Assembly: GCF_902497625.1 (NCBI RefSeq)
Contig: NZ_CABVGX010000001.1
Coordinates: forward strand, 124,001 to 188,000
Length of the DNA stretch: 64,000 nucleotides
Direction of reading: 5' to 3'
Source: Pseudomonas fluorescens
GTDB lineage: Bacteria > Pseudomonadota > Gammaproteobacteria > Pseudomonadales > Pseudomonadaceae
The notes under the pieces were generated by a model, which was given only the letters and a program-made list of their open reading frames with translations, ran no database searches and was not told the origin of the DNA. Shown here in pieces: positions 46,180-55,542 of this stretch (position 1 is the stretch's first letter; each line of letters starts with the position of its first letter). A program made the translations under genes and the position numbers.

Positions 46180-46263
46180 GGGGTCCGCTCTGAGTGTGGC
46201 TGTCCATGCAAAAAGAGCACTTCGATCCGTGGATCAGCGTGTTCAGTCATCAACAACCAAGGG

Positions 46264-46653
46264 TTAACTGGAGGCCTCGGCATCGGCTTCGGCGAACGCT
46301 TCACGGGCGAGCCGGAAGCTGTCGACGGCCGCGGGAACGCCGCAATAAATACCGACCTGAAGCAGAATTTCGCGTATTTGTTCACGACTCAGCCCGTTAC
46401 GCAAGGCACCACGTACATGCAGCTTGAGTTCGTGCGGCCGGTTGAGGGCCGAAATCATGGCCAAGTTTATCATGCTGCGCTCTTTAAGCGACAAACCCTC
46501 CCGGCCCCAGACATGCCCCCAGCAGTATTCGGTGACCATTTCCTGCAGCGGGCGGGTGAAGTCGTCGGCGTTCTCTATCGAGCGCTTAACATAGGCTTCG
46601 CCCAACACCTGCGTGCGGATCTGCAAGCCTTTTTCATACTTGTCGGTGCTCAT
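46264..46653 (-). CDS. carboxymuconolactone decarboxylase-like protein
   Basis: A 129-residue helical protein of the CMD/AhpD-like family: GLSLKERSMINLAMISALNRPHELKLHVRGALRNGLSREQI is typical of PcaC-like members. It lacks the AhpD Cys-X-X-Cys. In PcaC the reaction is decarboxylation of a ring-fission lactone; here a similar small-acid step is plausible but unproven. Its ATG overlaps the aldehyde dehydrogenase stop (ATGA). Confidence 0.82.
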   Translation of the reverse strand: MSTDKYEKGLQIRTQVLGEAYVKRSIENADDFTRPLQEMVTEYCWGHVWGREGLSLKERSMINLAMISALNRPHELKLHVRGALRNGLSREQIREILLQVGIYCGVPAAVDSFRLAREAFAEADAEASS

Positions 46654-48125
46654 CGCGGCGTGCTCCCGAAGTCGTCGAGCCCACCCATCAGGGTATATTT
46701 CAATTCCAGATAATCTTCGATGCCGTACTTGGAGCCTTCCCGGCCCAGACCCGAGGACTTGATCCCGCCGAACGGTGCGACTTCAGTGGAAATCAGCCCT
46801 TCGTTAATGCCGACCATGCCGTATTCGAGTGCCTCACTCATGCGCCAGGCACGGCCCAGATCACGGGTGTAGCAATAAGCGGCAAGGCCGAATTCGGTGT
46901 CGTTGGCCATCTGTACCGCCTCGGCTTCGGAGTCGAAGCGGAACACAGCGGCGAGTGGACCGAAGGTTTCATCCCTGGCCACTTTCATCGCCAGGGTTAC
47001 GCCCGCCAGGACGGTCGGCTGAAAGAACCCGTGGCCCAACGCGTGGCGCTCGCCACCGCAAAGCAATTGTGCGCCCTGGCTCAAGGCATCCTGCACGTGG
47101 TCCTCGACTTTGGCCACGGCGCGTTCGTTGATCAGCGGACCCTGATTGATGCCTTGCTCGAACCCGCTGCCAACCTTGAGTTCCGCCACCCGTTGCGCCA
47201 GTCGCGCTACGAACGCATCGTGAATGCCCGCCTGTACCAGAAAGCGATTGACGCAAACGCATGTCTGCCCGGCGTTGCGGAATTTGGCGATCATCGCACC
47301 TTCGACGGCGCGCTCCAGATTGGCGTCATCAAAGACGATAAAGGGCGCATTGCCACCGAGTTCCAGCGAGACTTTTTTCAGGGTTGGTGCGCACTGCGCC
47401 ATGAGCAACTTGCCGATCGCCGTGGACCCGGTGAACGACAGTTTGCGTACCAGCGCACTGGACGTCAGCTCTGCGCCGATGACGATGGCATCGCCTGTGA
47501 TAACGTTGAAAATACCCGGCGGTATCCCGGCCTGTTCGGCCAGAGCAGCCATGGCCAGCGCCGAGAACGGCGTTTCGGGCGCGGGTTTGACAATGCACGG
47601 GCAGCCCGCGGCCAGCGCCGGGCCGGCCTTGCGCGTGATCATCGCCGCCGGGAAATTCCACGGTGTAATGGCCGCAACGACGCCGATAGGCTCCTTGCTG
47701 ACGACAATGCGGGCATCGCCCTTGTGGCTCGGTATGGTGTCGCCGTAGATGCGCTTGGCCTCTTCGGCGAACCACTCGATGAAGCTCGCGGCGTAGAGAA
47801 TTTCGCCCTTGGCTTCTGCCAGTGGCTTGCCTTGTTCCAGGGTGAGGATTTCTGCCAGCGCATCGGCATTGTCGAGCATCAGTGCATGCCAGCGTTTGAG
47901 AATCTGGCTGCGTTCCTTGGCGGTCAATGCGCGCCACGCTGGCCATGCTTTGTCAGCGGCCGCGATGGCTTGTTTTGCTTCCTTCGCGCCAAGGTTTGGC
48001 ACCCGTCCGATGACTTCGCCATTCGCCGGATTGAAGATTTCCTGACTGGCGCCATCGGCGCCATCGAGCCACTGGCCGTTGATGTAGGCCTGTTGGCGGA
48101 ACAATAGTGAGGCTGCTGGACTCAT
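46650..48125 (-). CDS. succinate-semialdehyde-dehydrogenase-like enzyme
   Basis: A 491-residue aldehyde dehydrogenase close to GabD. Diagnostic stretches are AITPWNFPAAMITRKAGPALAAGC, SLELGGNAPFIVFDDA (Glu base) and KFRNAGQTCVCVNR (catalytic Cys with a second Cys two residues on, as in redox-regulated GabD). It would oxidise a four- or five-carbon semialdehyde to the diacid that enters the TCA cycle. AGGAG precedes the ATG at 48125; the earlier start at 48206 would run through the REPIN and is rejected. Confidence 0.9.
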   Translation of the reverse strand: MSPAASLLFRQQAYINGQWLDGADGASQEIFNPANGEVIGRVPNLGAKEAKQAIAAADKAWPAWRALTAKERSQILKRWHALMLDNADALAEILTLEQGKPLAEAKGEILYAASFIEWFAEEAKRIYGDTIPSHKGDARIVVSKEPIGVVAAITPWNFPAAMITRKAGPALAAGCPCIVKPAPETPFSALAMAALAEQAGIPPGIFNVITGDAIVIGAELTSSALVRKLSFTGSTAIGKLLMAQCAPTLKKVSLELGGNAPFIVFDDANLERAVEGAMIAKFRNAGQTCVCVNRFLVQAGIHDAFVARLAQRVAELKVGSGFEQGINQGPLINERAVAKVEDHVQDALSQGAQLLCGGERHALGHGFFQPTVLAGVTLAMKVARDETFGPLAAVFRFDSEAEAVQMANDTEFGLAAYCYTRDLGRAWRMSEALEYGMVGINEGLISTEVAPFGGIKSSGLGREGSKYGIEDYLELKYTLMGGLDDFGSTPR

Positions 48126-48154
48126 GCTGGCTCCTGGAGTTTTAGGTAGATCAC

Positions 48155-48245
48155 CTGTGGGAGCGAGCCTGCTCGCGATGGCTGGGGTACATTCAGCATC
48201 AATCATGACGGGTGCACCGCATCGCGAGCAGGCTCGCTCCTACAG
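48155..48245. repeat. REPIN (two inverted REP sequences)
   Basis: CTGTGGGAGCGAGCCTGCTC GCGATG and its near-perfect inverse ending GGCTCGCTCCTACAG are separated by about 39 bp. This is a common P. fluorescens-type REP doublet, inserted in the only wide gap (132 bp) of the operon. Confidence 0.88.
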
Positions 48246-48257
48246 TTTTTGGGTTGG

Positions 48258-48743
48258 TCAGGTCAGGACGGGCAGGGCGCCCAGCTTGCCTTTGTGATAG
48301 ATCATCGGCGTCACCGGTTGCGCGGGCAGAATCAGGTTTTTCACTGCGCCGACAATGATCGCGTGATCACCACCGTCGTATTCGCGCCACAGTTCGCACT
48401 CGATGATCGCCGTCGCCTTGGCCAGCAACGGGTTGCCCAGCTCGCTCAGGTGCCACTCGATCGCTTTGGCTTTATCCTTGCCTTTACTGGCGAATGCATA
48501 GGCTTCGGCTGTCTGGTCGGCGGACAGCAGGTGAATCGCAAACTGCTTGCTGTCGCGCAACACCGGATAGGTGTCCGAGGCGTAGTTAGGGCAGAACAAC
48601 ACCAGCGCGGGGTCGATCGACAGCGCACTGAAGGCGCTGGCCGTGATGCCGACGATGCCGCCTTCCGGATCGAGTGTGGTAACTACCGTTACCCCTGACG
48701 GGAAAGAGCTCATGACGTCTTTGTAAATGCCGGGTTCGATCAT
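48258..48743 (-). CDS. flavin reductase (copy 2)
   Basis: A 161-residue flavin reductase domain protein, colinear without gaps and about 70% identical by eye to copy 1 at 34973-35458. Shared stretches include FPSGVTV, LSIDPALVLFCPNY and IECELWREY. AGGAG lies 9 bp before the ATG. It sits between two aldehyde dehydrogenases in the long operon rather than beside the monooxygenase. Confidence 0.9.
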   Translation of the reverse strand: MIEPGIYKDVMSSFPSGVTVVTTLDPEGGIVGITASAFSALSIDPALVLFCPNYASDTYPVLRDSKQFAIHLLSADQTAEAYAFASKGKDKAKAIEWHLSELGNPLLAKATAIIECELWREYDGGDHAIIVGAVKNLILPAQPVTPMIYHKGKLGALPVLT

Positions 48744-48755
48744 TTCAGAATTCTC

Positions 48756-50237
48756 CTAACGCATCACAAACGGATCAGGCATAGGCGCCTGGGACAGATT
48801 GATCCACACCGTTTTCAACTCGGTGTAGGCCAGCACCGAATCGATGCCGCTCTCGCGTCCATAGCCGCTGTTCTTGAACCCGCCGATCGGCGCCATGGCC
48901 GAGACCGCGCGGTAGGTGTTAACCCAGATGATTCCCGAACGAACGTCCCGGGCGAGGCGATGTGCACGCCCCAAGTCGCGGGTCCAGATGCCGGCAGCGA
49001 GGCCGAATTGCGAGTCATTGGCGATCGCCAGCGCTTCGGCTTCATCCTTGAAACGGATAACCGAGGCGACCGGCCCGAAGACTTCTTCCTGCATGATTTT
49101 CATCGAATTTCGGTCGCACTCAAACAGCGTCGGTTCGTAAAACCAGCCTTCGCCCAAGCCTTGCGGGCGTTTGCCGCCCAGGCGCAGGCGCGCCCCTTCA
49201 GCGATGGCATCGGCGACCAGACCTTCGACGACTGCCAATTGTTGAGCGGTGGCCATGGGGCCCATTTCGCTGCTGTCTTCCTGCGGGTTACCAATGCGAA
49301 TGCGTTTGGCCCTTTCGATCAGCCGTTCGACAAACTCATCATAGATTTCGTCCTGAACCAGCAGGCGCGAGCCGGACACGCAACTCTGGCCGGAAGCGGC
49401 ATAAATGCCCGCAATCGCACCGTTGATTGCACTGTCGAGGTCGGCGTCAGCGAAAATAATATTCGGTGACTTGCCGCCCAGCTCCAGCGACAGCTTGGCG
49501 AAGTTTTCGGCGCTGCTGCGCACGACATGCCGTGCGGTCGCCGCGCCGCCGGTGAAAGCGATCTTGCGGACCAGCGGGTGGCGGGTGAGGGCGGCACCGG
49601 TGCTCGGCCCGTAACCCGTGACGACGTTGACCACGCCGGGCGGAATGCCGGCTTCGAGCGCCAGCCGTGCCAGCTCAAGAATAGTCGCCGAAGCATGCTC
49701 CGAAGGTTTGATCACGATGGTGTTGCCAGCAGCCAGGGCCGGGGCCAGCTTGATCGCGGTCAGGTACAGCGGACTGTTCCAGGGAATAATCGCGGCGACC
49801 ACGCCCATGGCCTCGTGCACGGTGTAGGCGAACAGATCCGGCTTGTCCAGCGGCAGAGTGCCGCCTTCGAGCTTGTCAGCGAGCCCTGCCGTGTAGTGAA
49901 AGAATTCCGGCAGATAGCTGACCTGGCCACGGGTTTCGCGAATGAGCTTGCCGTTGTCGCGGCTTTCCAGCTGCGCCAGCTGCTCTTTGTTTTCGGCAAT
50001 CAGGTCGCCGAGGCGGCGCAGCAACTTGCCGCGTGCGGTGGCCGTCAGACCGCGCCAGGCCGGGCTGTCGAAAGCCGTCTGTGCAGCCTGTACGGCGCGC
50101 TCGACATCGGCTTCGTCGGCATCCGGCAGTTGCGCCCACGGTTGAGCCAGCGCCGGGTTGAGGCTGTCGAAAGTCTTGCCGGAGAGGGCGTCAACCCATT
50201 CACCGCCAATGCACATCTGGAAGCGTGCGAGCGTCAT
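48756..50237 (-). CDS. NAD+-dependent aldehyde dehydrogenase
   Basis: A 493-residue aldehyde dehydrogenase: AIIPWNSPLYLTAIKLAPALAAG, LELGGKSPNIIFADADLDSA (Glu base) and IYAASGQSCVSGSRL (catalytic Cys). The family resembles betaine-aldehyde/hydroxymuconic-semialdehyde enzymes more than GabD. The ATG overlaps the upstream hydrolase stop by 4 bp; the long frame upstream is a shadow. Two unlike aldehyde dehydrogenases in one operon imply two aldehyde intermediates, or an N-formyl/enamide aldehyde followed by a semialdehyde. Confidence 0.9.
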   Translation of the reverse strand: MTLARFQMCIGGEWVDALSGKTFDSLNPALAQPWAQLPDADEADVERAVQAAQTAFDSPAWRGLTATARGKLLRRLGDLIAENKEQLAQLESRDNGKLIRETRGQVSYLPEFFHYTAGLADKLEGGTLPLDKPDLFAYTVHEAMGVVAAIIPWNSPLYLTAIKLAPALAAGNTIVIKPSEHASATILELARLALEAGIPPGVVNVVTGYGPSTGAALTRHPLVRKIAFTGGAATARHVVRSSAENFAKLSLELGGKSPNIIFADADLDSAINGAIAGIYAASGQSCVSGSRLLVQDEIYDEFVERLIERAKRIRIGNPQEDSSEMGPMATAQQLAVVEGLVADAIAEGARLRLGGKRPQGLGEGWFYEPTLFECDRNSMKIMQEEVFGPVASVIRFKDEAEALAIANDSQFGLAAGIWTRDLGRAHRLARDVRSGIIWVNTYRAVSAMAPIGGFKNSGYGRESGIDSVLAYTELKTVWINLSQAPMPDPFVMR

Positions 50238-51067
50238 GCAACGATCCCCTTGATCTGGTTGGGTCGGGAGTGCGCAGTGTCGAGAAACTCCAGCAGCAGC
50301 TGGTTGACCAGGCGCGGCGATTCTACGGGCATCATATGCCGTTGCTCGGCGAGCACGGCAACGGTGGCTCCGGGAATTTGCGCGGCCAGTTGTCTGGCCA
50401 TTTGCGGCGTCGAGCCCGGGTCCAGCTCGCCCGTGGCGACGAGGGTCGGGGCTTGAATGCTGCCCAGGTCCTCGGCGCGGTACATGTCTTGTGTGGCGAA
50501 CAGTTCGTAAGTGGTCAAATAGCCTTGCGGGTCGTTGTCCGCCAGCGTCTGGCGCAACGCGGCAATCTGTGCCGGGTTGGCGGCCTGATACTCGTGGCTG
50601 AACCAGCGAGAGAGTGCCGCTTCCGCATTCGCATCCGGGCCATGTTCGGCCGCTTGAGCGGTGCGGGCAATGACCCCTGCCCGCTGTTCGGGACTGCGAT
50701 TGAATACGCTGTTGAGTACCACCAGGCCTTGCAGGCGTTGCGGGTAATGCAAAGCAAATGCCCGGGCGACCAGGCCGCCCATGGAGAAGCCGATCACCGT
50801 TGCTTGAGGTAATTGCAGGTGGTCGAGCAACTCCAGCAACTGGTCGGCATAGCCCAGCAGTGGTGTACCGCTTTGCGGGCGCGGGCTGGCGCCGTGGCCG
50901 AGCATGTCGTAGGCAATCACGCGGTATTTGGTGGCCAGGCCAACGATTTGGCCGCCCCACATTTCTTTGTTCAGGCCCACGCCGTGGATCAAGACCACGG
51001 GCTGGCCTTGGCCGGTCGCCAGGTAACTGGTGCCAGCCGGGGTGCGTTCAGCGGTGAGCCGAATCAT
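50234..51067 (-). CDS. alpha/beta hydrolase (enol-lactonase-like)
   Basis: A 277-residue alpha/beta hydrolase. The nucleophile elbow is GFSMGG (Ser), the oxyanion region is VVLIHGVGLNKEMWGGQ, and the late His is in EQRHMMPVE. It resembles 3-oxoadipate enol-lactonase and related C-C or ester hydrolases; an amide or formamide cleavage role is equally possible here. The start is the ATG with AGGAG 6 bp upstream; an ATG five codons earlier is weaker. Confidence 0.85.
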   Translation of the reverse strand: MIRLTAERTPAGTSYLATGQGQPVVLIHGVGLNKEMWGGQIVGLATKYRVIAYDMLGHGASPRPQSGTPLLGYADQLLELLDHLQLPQATVIGFSMGGLVARAFALHYPQRLQGLVVLNSVFNRSPEQRAGVIARTAQAAEHGPDANAEAALSRWFSHEYQAANPAQIAALRQTLADNDPQGYLTTYELFATQDMYRAEDLGSIQAPTLVATGELDPGSTPQMARQLAAQIPGATVAVLAEQRHMMPVESPRLVNQLLLEFLDTAHSRPNQIKGIVA

Positions 51068-51109
51068 GGAGCGCTCCTGCATGCCTTTTTGTTGTAGTAC
51101 TCAGCGGAA

Positions 51110-51700
51110 TTACTGGGCTTTTTCAGCCGCCAGTTCTTCCAGATCGATGTAACGATTACCGATGCGTGGATGCAGGCGGCCGCCATCGGCGCAACCCAAT
51201 ACCACGACGATTTCATCGGCGCGGGGCGCATCTTCGATCTTCATTTCCAGGGTGATGTAGTGCGAACGCAGACCTTCATCGTCCTTGTGCATCATCGGAA
51301 TCTGAATCGAGCTGCCCGGCCCGCCGCGCTTGTTGGTGAAGCTCAGGTAGCTCTTGGCCTTGACCGCTTCACGGTAGTGATTGCCGAAACGCAAGGTGTG
51401 GATGACGGCGGAGGCGTGTTCAATCTCGCCGTCTGCGCCCACGACGGCAGCTTTGCCATACGCCTCGATTTTTTCCGCGCCGCCAATGATGCTCACCAGA
51501 CGCTCGACCATCATCGCGCCGAGATCGGAACAGTTGGCCCTGATCTGCGGTTTCAAGTCTTCGACGAAGCCGTTGCCTACCCAAGGGTTTTTCATGACAA
51601 CGGCCAGGCCGACCATGGTCACTGGCTTATCAGTGGCCTTGCCGCCTTCGATGAAGGTTTCTTCGACATAGCTGACGATCTTGCGAATTTCGAAACTCAT
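51110..51700 (-). CDS. DUF1185 'amino acid synthesis' family protein
   Basis: A 196-residue protein of the DUF1185/AA_synth family: MSFEIRKIVSYVEETFIEGG, GLAVVMKNPWVGNGFVEDL and YGKAAVVGADGEIEH. Despite the family name, no reaction has been firmly established. It recurs in catabolic clusters with LLM monooxygenases, in my recollection. It is the first gene of a unit that runs to the Nudix gene at 44861. The start is set by the conserved MSFEIRK; the longer frame would cross site 6. Confidence 0.8.
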   Translation of the reverse strand: MSFEIRKIVSYVEETFIEGGKATDKPVTMVGLAVVMKNPWVGNGFVEDLKPQIRANCSDLGAMMVERLVSIIGGAEKIEAYGKAAVVGADGEIEHASAVIHTLRFGNHYREAVKAKSYLSFTNKRGGPGSSIQIPMMHKDDEGLRSHYITLEMKIEDAPRADEIVVVLGCADGGRLHPRIGNRYIDLEELAAEKAQ

Positions 51701-51732
51701 GAGCTGCTCCCTATAGGTGAAATGTGTCTGTG

Positions 51733-51756
51733 CGTATGATGGTATACCATAATACG
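51733..51756. promoter_or_regulatory. regulon palindrome, site 6 (main operon), full-length
   Basis: The best copy. The 17-base core TGGTATACCATAATACG (51740-51756) extends left through CGTATGA to give a 24-bp palindrome with one mismatch between arms. It is 33 bp upstream of the DUF1185 ATG, and TATTAT on the reverse strand can act as the -10 box, so a bound repressor would block the promoter. Confidence 0.8.
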
Positions 51757-51941
51757 TGAAGCACAAGCCCCTTAAGCGGGTTTCTAATCGGCCGCCGATG
51801 AAATGAGATACAAGCCCTGAGGTCAGTACAAAATGACCGTGGATATGCCTTACTACGGCTTCGATGTACTGCATGCTCGATGGACGAGGGTTTTTTCGAG
51901 TGCATTGATTGAAAATCACAGGACTTTTCGAGGGCCACCGC

Positions 51942-52664
51942 ATGACCAAACTGCAAGAGGTGAGTTTTCTCGGTTTTGACGTGTTCGGTACCGTCGTCGA
52001 TTGGCGAACCGGCGTCGCCCGAGCCGCTGCTCCGTTTCTCCAACGTCATGCCCTGAATGTGGACCCGTTCGACTTCGCCGACCAATGGCGCGCGCGCTAT
52101 CAACCCTCCATGCAGCGTGTGCGGTCGGGTGAGCGCCCATTCGTCACGCTCGACGTTCTGAACCGGGAGAATCTGGAAGCTGTGCTCTCCAGGCAAGACG
52201 TTGATTTTGGCCGCATCACGGATGCTGAGCTCGCGGAACTGAACAAGGCTTGGGAGAAGCTTGATCCCTGGCCTGACTCTGTCACTGGACTCACTCGATT
52301 GAAGGGCAAATTCTCGATCGGTGCTCTGTCGAATGGGCACATAGCCGGGATGCTCAATCTCGCAAAGTTCGGCGGTTTGCCCTGGGACGTAATCCTGGGC
52401 GCGGAAATTGCCGGTACGTACAAACCTCAGCCGCAAACGTACTTGAAGTCGGCAAAGGCCGTGGGTCTGGCCCCGGAACAGGTCGCGATGGTGGCTGCGC
52501 ACAACTCCGATCTGGCCGCCGCACGTGCTACTGGGCTCAAAACGGTGTTTGTTCGGCGCCCGACTGAACATGGGCCAGGCCAGACATCTGACCTGAAGGC
52601 TGAACAGGATTGGGATGTGGTCGTCGACTCCCTCACGGAAGCGGCAGATGCCCTCGGTTGCTAG
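51942..52664 (+). CDS. haloacid dehalogenase type II-like hydrolase
   Basis: A 240-residue HAD-superfamily protein. Motif I is FDVFGTVVDWR with the nucleophilic Asp, motif II is the Ser/Asn in GALSNGH, and motif III has Lys in AGTYKPQPQTY. Motif IV is weaker (MVAAHNSDLAAARATG). The pattern is that of L-2-haloacid dehalogenase-like enzymes, many of which act on other substrates. The ATG with GAGGG upstream is used instead of the longer start at 51909. It is divergent from the DUF1185 operon and has no palindrome of its own besides site 6 about 190 bp away. Confidence 0.85.
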   Translation: MTKLQEVSFLGFDVFGTVVDWRTGVARAAAPFLQRHALNVDPFDFADQWRARYQPSMQRVRSGERPFVTLDVLNRENLEAVLSRQDVDFGRITDAELAELNKAWEKLDPWPDSVTGLTRLKGKFSIGALSNGHIAGMLNLAKFGGLPWDVILGAEIAGTYKPQPQTYLKSAKAVGLAPEQVAMVAAHNSDLAAARATGLKTVFVRRPTEHGPGQTSDLKAEQDWDVVVDSLTEAADALGC

Positions 52665-52754
52665 GTCGTTTCGAGAGGCCACAACCCATTGACAGGCGTA
52701 GACAACTGCCCGGTTTGATCTAGCCTTAACAGGATAACTCGGGAGGAAAATTCC

Positions 52755-53237
52755 ATGCGCCTTGCTCTCGGAAATCCATCAGCTTCAGCTTTGGGCTTCG
52801 TTCTGTTTATGGCAGCGTCCGGGCAGGGGATCGCAGATAACAGCCCGCCGCCCATTCTCCCACTGGAATCCGAAACAGCGCCCCGACTTATCGCCTACCC
52901 ACCGCTGGCCGCGCCGCTCGCGCGCGGTGTTGTCATTATTCAATATCGGGCAGAACACGCCAGGATCATTCCGGTGTTTGGCAAAGAGGCGCAGGAGGTA
53001 TCACCGCGTCTCGGCCACCTGCATGTGACCGTCGATGACTGGAAGGGGACATGGGCGCACACCAGTGAAGACCCGATCATTCTGGTCGGGCTGACGCCGG
53101 GCCCTCACAAGGTGTTGCTGGAGGTGGCTGACCCGACTCACAAGATATTGACCAGTACGGTGGTGGGTTTTGTCGTGCCAGAGACAAAACCGATGGATGC
53201 CGCGCATGTTGGTGAGGGTCATGAAGTAAAACCGTAG
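52755..53237 (+). CDS. exported DUF6130-like protein
   Basis: A 160-residue protein. A hydrophobic leader (SALGFVLFMAASGQGIA, about residues 11-27) precedes a mature domain with ARGVVIIQYRAEHARIIPVFG, LGHLHVTVDDW and LTPGPHKVLLEVADPTHK. This matches my memory of the DUF6130 family of periplasmic beta-sandwich proteins. GGAGG precedes the ATG. The function is unknown; the neighbours are also exported proteins. Confidence 0.65.
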   Translation: MRLALGNPSASALGFVLFMAASGQGIADNSPPPILPLESETAPRLIAYPPLAAPLARGVVIIQYRAEHARIIPVFGKEAQEVSPRLGHLHVTVDDWKGTWAHTSEDPIILVGLTPGPHKVLLEVADPTHKILTSTVVGFVVPETKPMDAAHVGEGHEVKP

Positions 53238-53378
53238 CGACAAGCGCCATCTTTTCCCTCTTCTACAAGCCGAGTCTGCGCCACTTGTGTAGCTGAGCCT
53301 GCAGCGAGATTTTTTTGATCTCATCGTCACGTCTACTGTCCAACGGTGACAGCATCACCAACGGAAGGAAGTCGGGCA

Positions 53379-54155
53379 ATGAAAGAGATCAATTTCAAAT
53401 CTGAATATCTGACCGCGTCCAAAGCAGTAATGACGTTCGCTGTCGTCGGGTTACTGACTGCCTGTGCAGGCAACAATACGGCGTCCAACGTGGATGCACC
53501 GGGCGAGGCGAAGACTTCCAGCACCAAAACGCTGGAGGCGGGCGCAGCGCTGCTTCAATCGCGCCCGCCGATCGAAGCGCTCAACGCCTACCTCGATGGA
53601 TTTCATTTCTACAACGGGCACCGCGACGTGCAGATGGAAGCCCACCATTACTGTTCGATCTTGAACGAAGAGGTCATCCAGTGCGTGATCTACGACGGCA
53701 ATCGCAAGGACGCCAAGTTGATGGGAGTGGAATACATCATCAGCGAGCAACTGTTCGCCAGATTGCCCGGTGCGGAAAAGGCGCTGTGGCACAGCCATGT
53801 TCATGAGGTGAAGTCGGGTCAATTAATTGCGCCCGGGATTCCAGAAGTTGCCGAGCATGCGCTCATGGAAAAGCTCGTTAATACCTATGGAAAGACATGG
53901 CATACGTGGCACACCGACCTGAATAAAGAGCTGCCTTTGGGTGTTCCTCAACTGATGATGGGATTCACTGCCGATGGCCAGGCCGACCCGAAGATGGTCA
54001 GCGAAAGGGACAGCAGGTTTGGCGTGAACAGCCTGGAGAAAAAGAAGGCGCGAGCCGATATTCCAGCGCCAAAGATTGACCCCGGGGCCGATGCCTGGAA
54101 CAAAGGCAACGTCATTCAGATAGAGGATCCCACGGGCCGTTCGCATTTGCATTGA
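53379..54155 (+). CDS. DUF1264 lipoprotein
   Basis: A 258-residue lipoprotein with a lipobox LLTACAG at about residues 24-30. The mature part, LDGFHFYNGHRDVQMEAHHYCSILNEEVIQCVIYDG, KALWHSHVHEVKSGQL and TWHTDLNKELPLG, is DUF1264, related to plant oil-body-associated proteins. GGAAGGAAG precedes the ATG at 53379; the ORF start at 53346 is too far upstream. Role unknown; probably membrane-anchored facing the periplasm. Confidence 0.78.
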   Translation: MKEINFKSEYLTASKAVMTFAVVGLLTACAGNNTASNVDAPGEAKTSSTKTLEAGAALLQSRPPIEALNAYLDGFHFYNGHRDVQMEAHHYCSILNEEVIQCVIYDGNRKDAKLMGVEYIISEQLFARLPGAEKALWHSHVHEVKSGQLIAPGIPEVAEHALMEKLVNTYGKTWHTWHTDLNKELPLGVPQLMMGFTADGQADPKMVSERDSRFGVNSLEKKKARADIPAPKIDPGADAWNKGNVIQIEDPTGRSHLH

Positions 54156-54279
54156 CGGTTGCGCAGCTGCCCCGATGTGGTTGCTGCGTGCGACATGGCT
54201 CTGGAGAGGTTCGACGACAAACCAACGACATGCGGTCATCAGAATAGGCGCCACCCACCCGCCATTCCGAGCCTCCCGC

Positions 54280-55443
54280 ATGTTTTCCAACCGAACTCTC
54301 GTACCCGCTTTGGCACTGATATCCGCACTGGCCATTCCCGTCACCGAAAGCACCGCTGCGACTGTCAACCAGGCTGCAGCGGCCAAACCGATGCTGGCGC
54401 CCGTGCAGATAGCCCACACCTTTGCCCAAGTGCGCAGAGGCAACTTCGTCAGCACTCTCCTGGTCATCACGTTGTCAGAAACCAGCGTCACGGCAATCGA
54501 CCTGAGCAAAATCAGCGGTGTGCATAGCGCGGATGCATTCGATGTCATCAAACGTTTCAGCACCGCGCAACTCGACACACTTGCCGGCCAACCATCACAG
54601 ACGCAAGCGCACCCGCTCGTACGGCTGATAGGTATCGGCCCACGTGGCGTGGCGCATATCGCTGCGGGCACGAATTATCCAGAGCATGGCAAGGAAGTTG
54701 GCGTGGACGAAGCTTTTCTGTTCCCCAAGATTTCCCCTGCCAGCGGACCACGCTCTAAGCTGATTGCCGCCCCGGGCACCTTGATGGATTACGAGGTTGA
54801 AGTGTGCGCCAGATTCGACCGCGAGTTGAAATCGGTCGCGGACTTCGATGAAGCGCGCAAGGGCTTCTTCATCTGCGGGGACTTCAGTGATCGCGCGACA
54901 CTGGTCAGAAATATCAATTTGAAGGACGTCACTTCCGGGGACGGTTTCCCCGATGCGAAGAGCGGAAGCGACCGTTTTCCCACTGGCCCGTTTCTGGTTG
55001 TGCCTAAAGACTGGAAAGCCTTTCTCGCCGATGTAGTCATTGAAACCTACGTAGATGGCGATCGACGTCAGCACTCGAATGCGGGCGATATGATCAAAGA
55101 CCTTCGCACCATCGTGCAGGAAACGCTCGAGCAAGCGACAACCCGTACCTGGTCCTATCAAGGCGGCCGCATCCCCATGGTCGATCGACCGGCAATCGGC
55201 ACGGAGAGCGCAGTGCTTACCGGCACGGGTGATGGCGTGGTGTTCAAAGAGCCCGGCCCAGACGTTATCAACAAACTCATGGGCGCCAGTAATCGGGATC
55301 AGCAGCTCAGTGTCATTGAGGACTATTTGGCGGGTGAAGTGAAAAAAGGCATCTATCTGCGACCGGGTAACACCGTGCGGTACTCGAGTAATTATCTTGG
55401 CTCGATCAATACCGACGTGGTTGCAGACAGCCCCGCTAAATAA
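54280..55443 (+). CDS. exported fumarylacetoacetate-hydrolase-family protein
   Basis: A 387-residue protein. A signal peptide (LVPALALISALAIPV, cleavage near STA-ATV) is followed by a fumarylacetoacetase-like fold. LVRLIGIGPRGVAHIAAGTNYPEHGKEV opens the catalytic region and the metal-binding Glu-X-Glu appears in DYEVEVCARFD. These enzymes are normally cytoplasmic C-C bond hydrolases or decarboxylases, so export is unusual. The ribosome site is weak. It is in the same direction as the two preceding exported proteins and the MipA gene. Confidence 0.75.
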   Translation: MFSNRTLVPALALISALAIPVTESTAATVNQAAAAKPMLAPVQIAHTFAQVRRGNFVSTLLVITLSETSVTAIDLSKISGVHSADAFDVIKRFSTAQLDTLAGQPSQTQAHPLVRLIGIGPRGVAHIAAGTNYPEHGKEVGVDEAFLFPKISPASGPRSKLIAAPGTLMDYEVEVCARFDRELKSVADFDEARKGFFICGDFSDRATLVRNINLKDVTSGDGFPDAKSGSDRFPTGPFLVVPKDWKAFLADVVIETYVDGDRRQHSNAGDMIKDLRTIVQETLEQATTRTWSYQGGRIPMVDRPAIGTESAVLTGTGDGVVFKEPGPDVINKLMGASNRDQQLSVIEDYLAGEVKKGIYLRPGNTVRYSSNYLGSINTDVVADSPAK

Positions 55444-55542
55444 GCGCTGAAAGACGCTCAGCGAAATTTCGACGACAGCCGTGTGCAGCGTCAGCGCTGC
55501 GCACGGCGCACAACTCCACTCAAATGAATTCATGGTGCTGCA

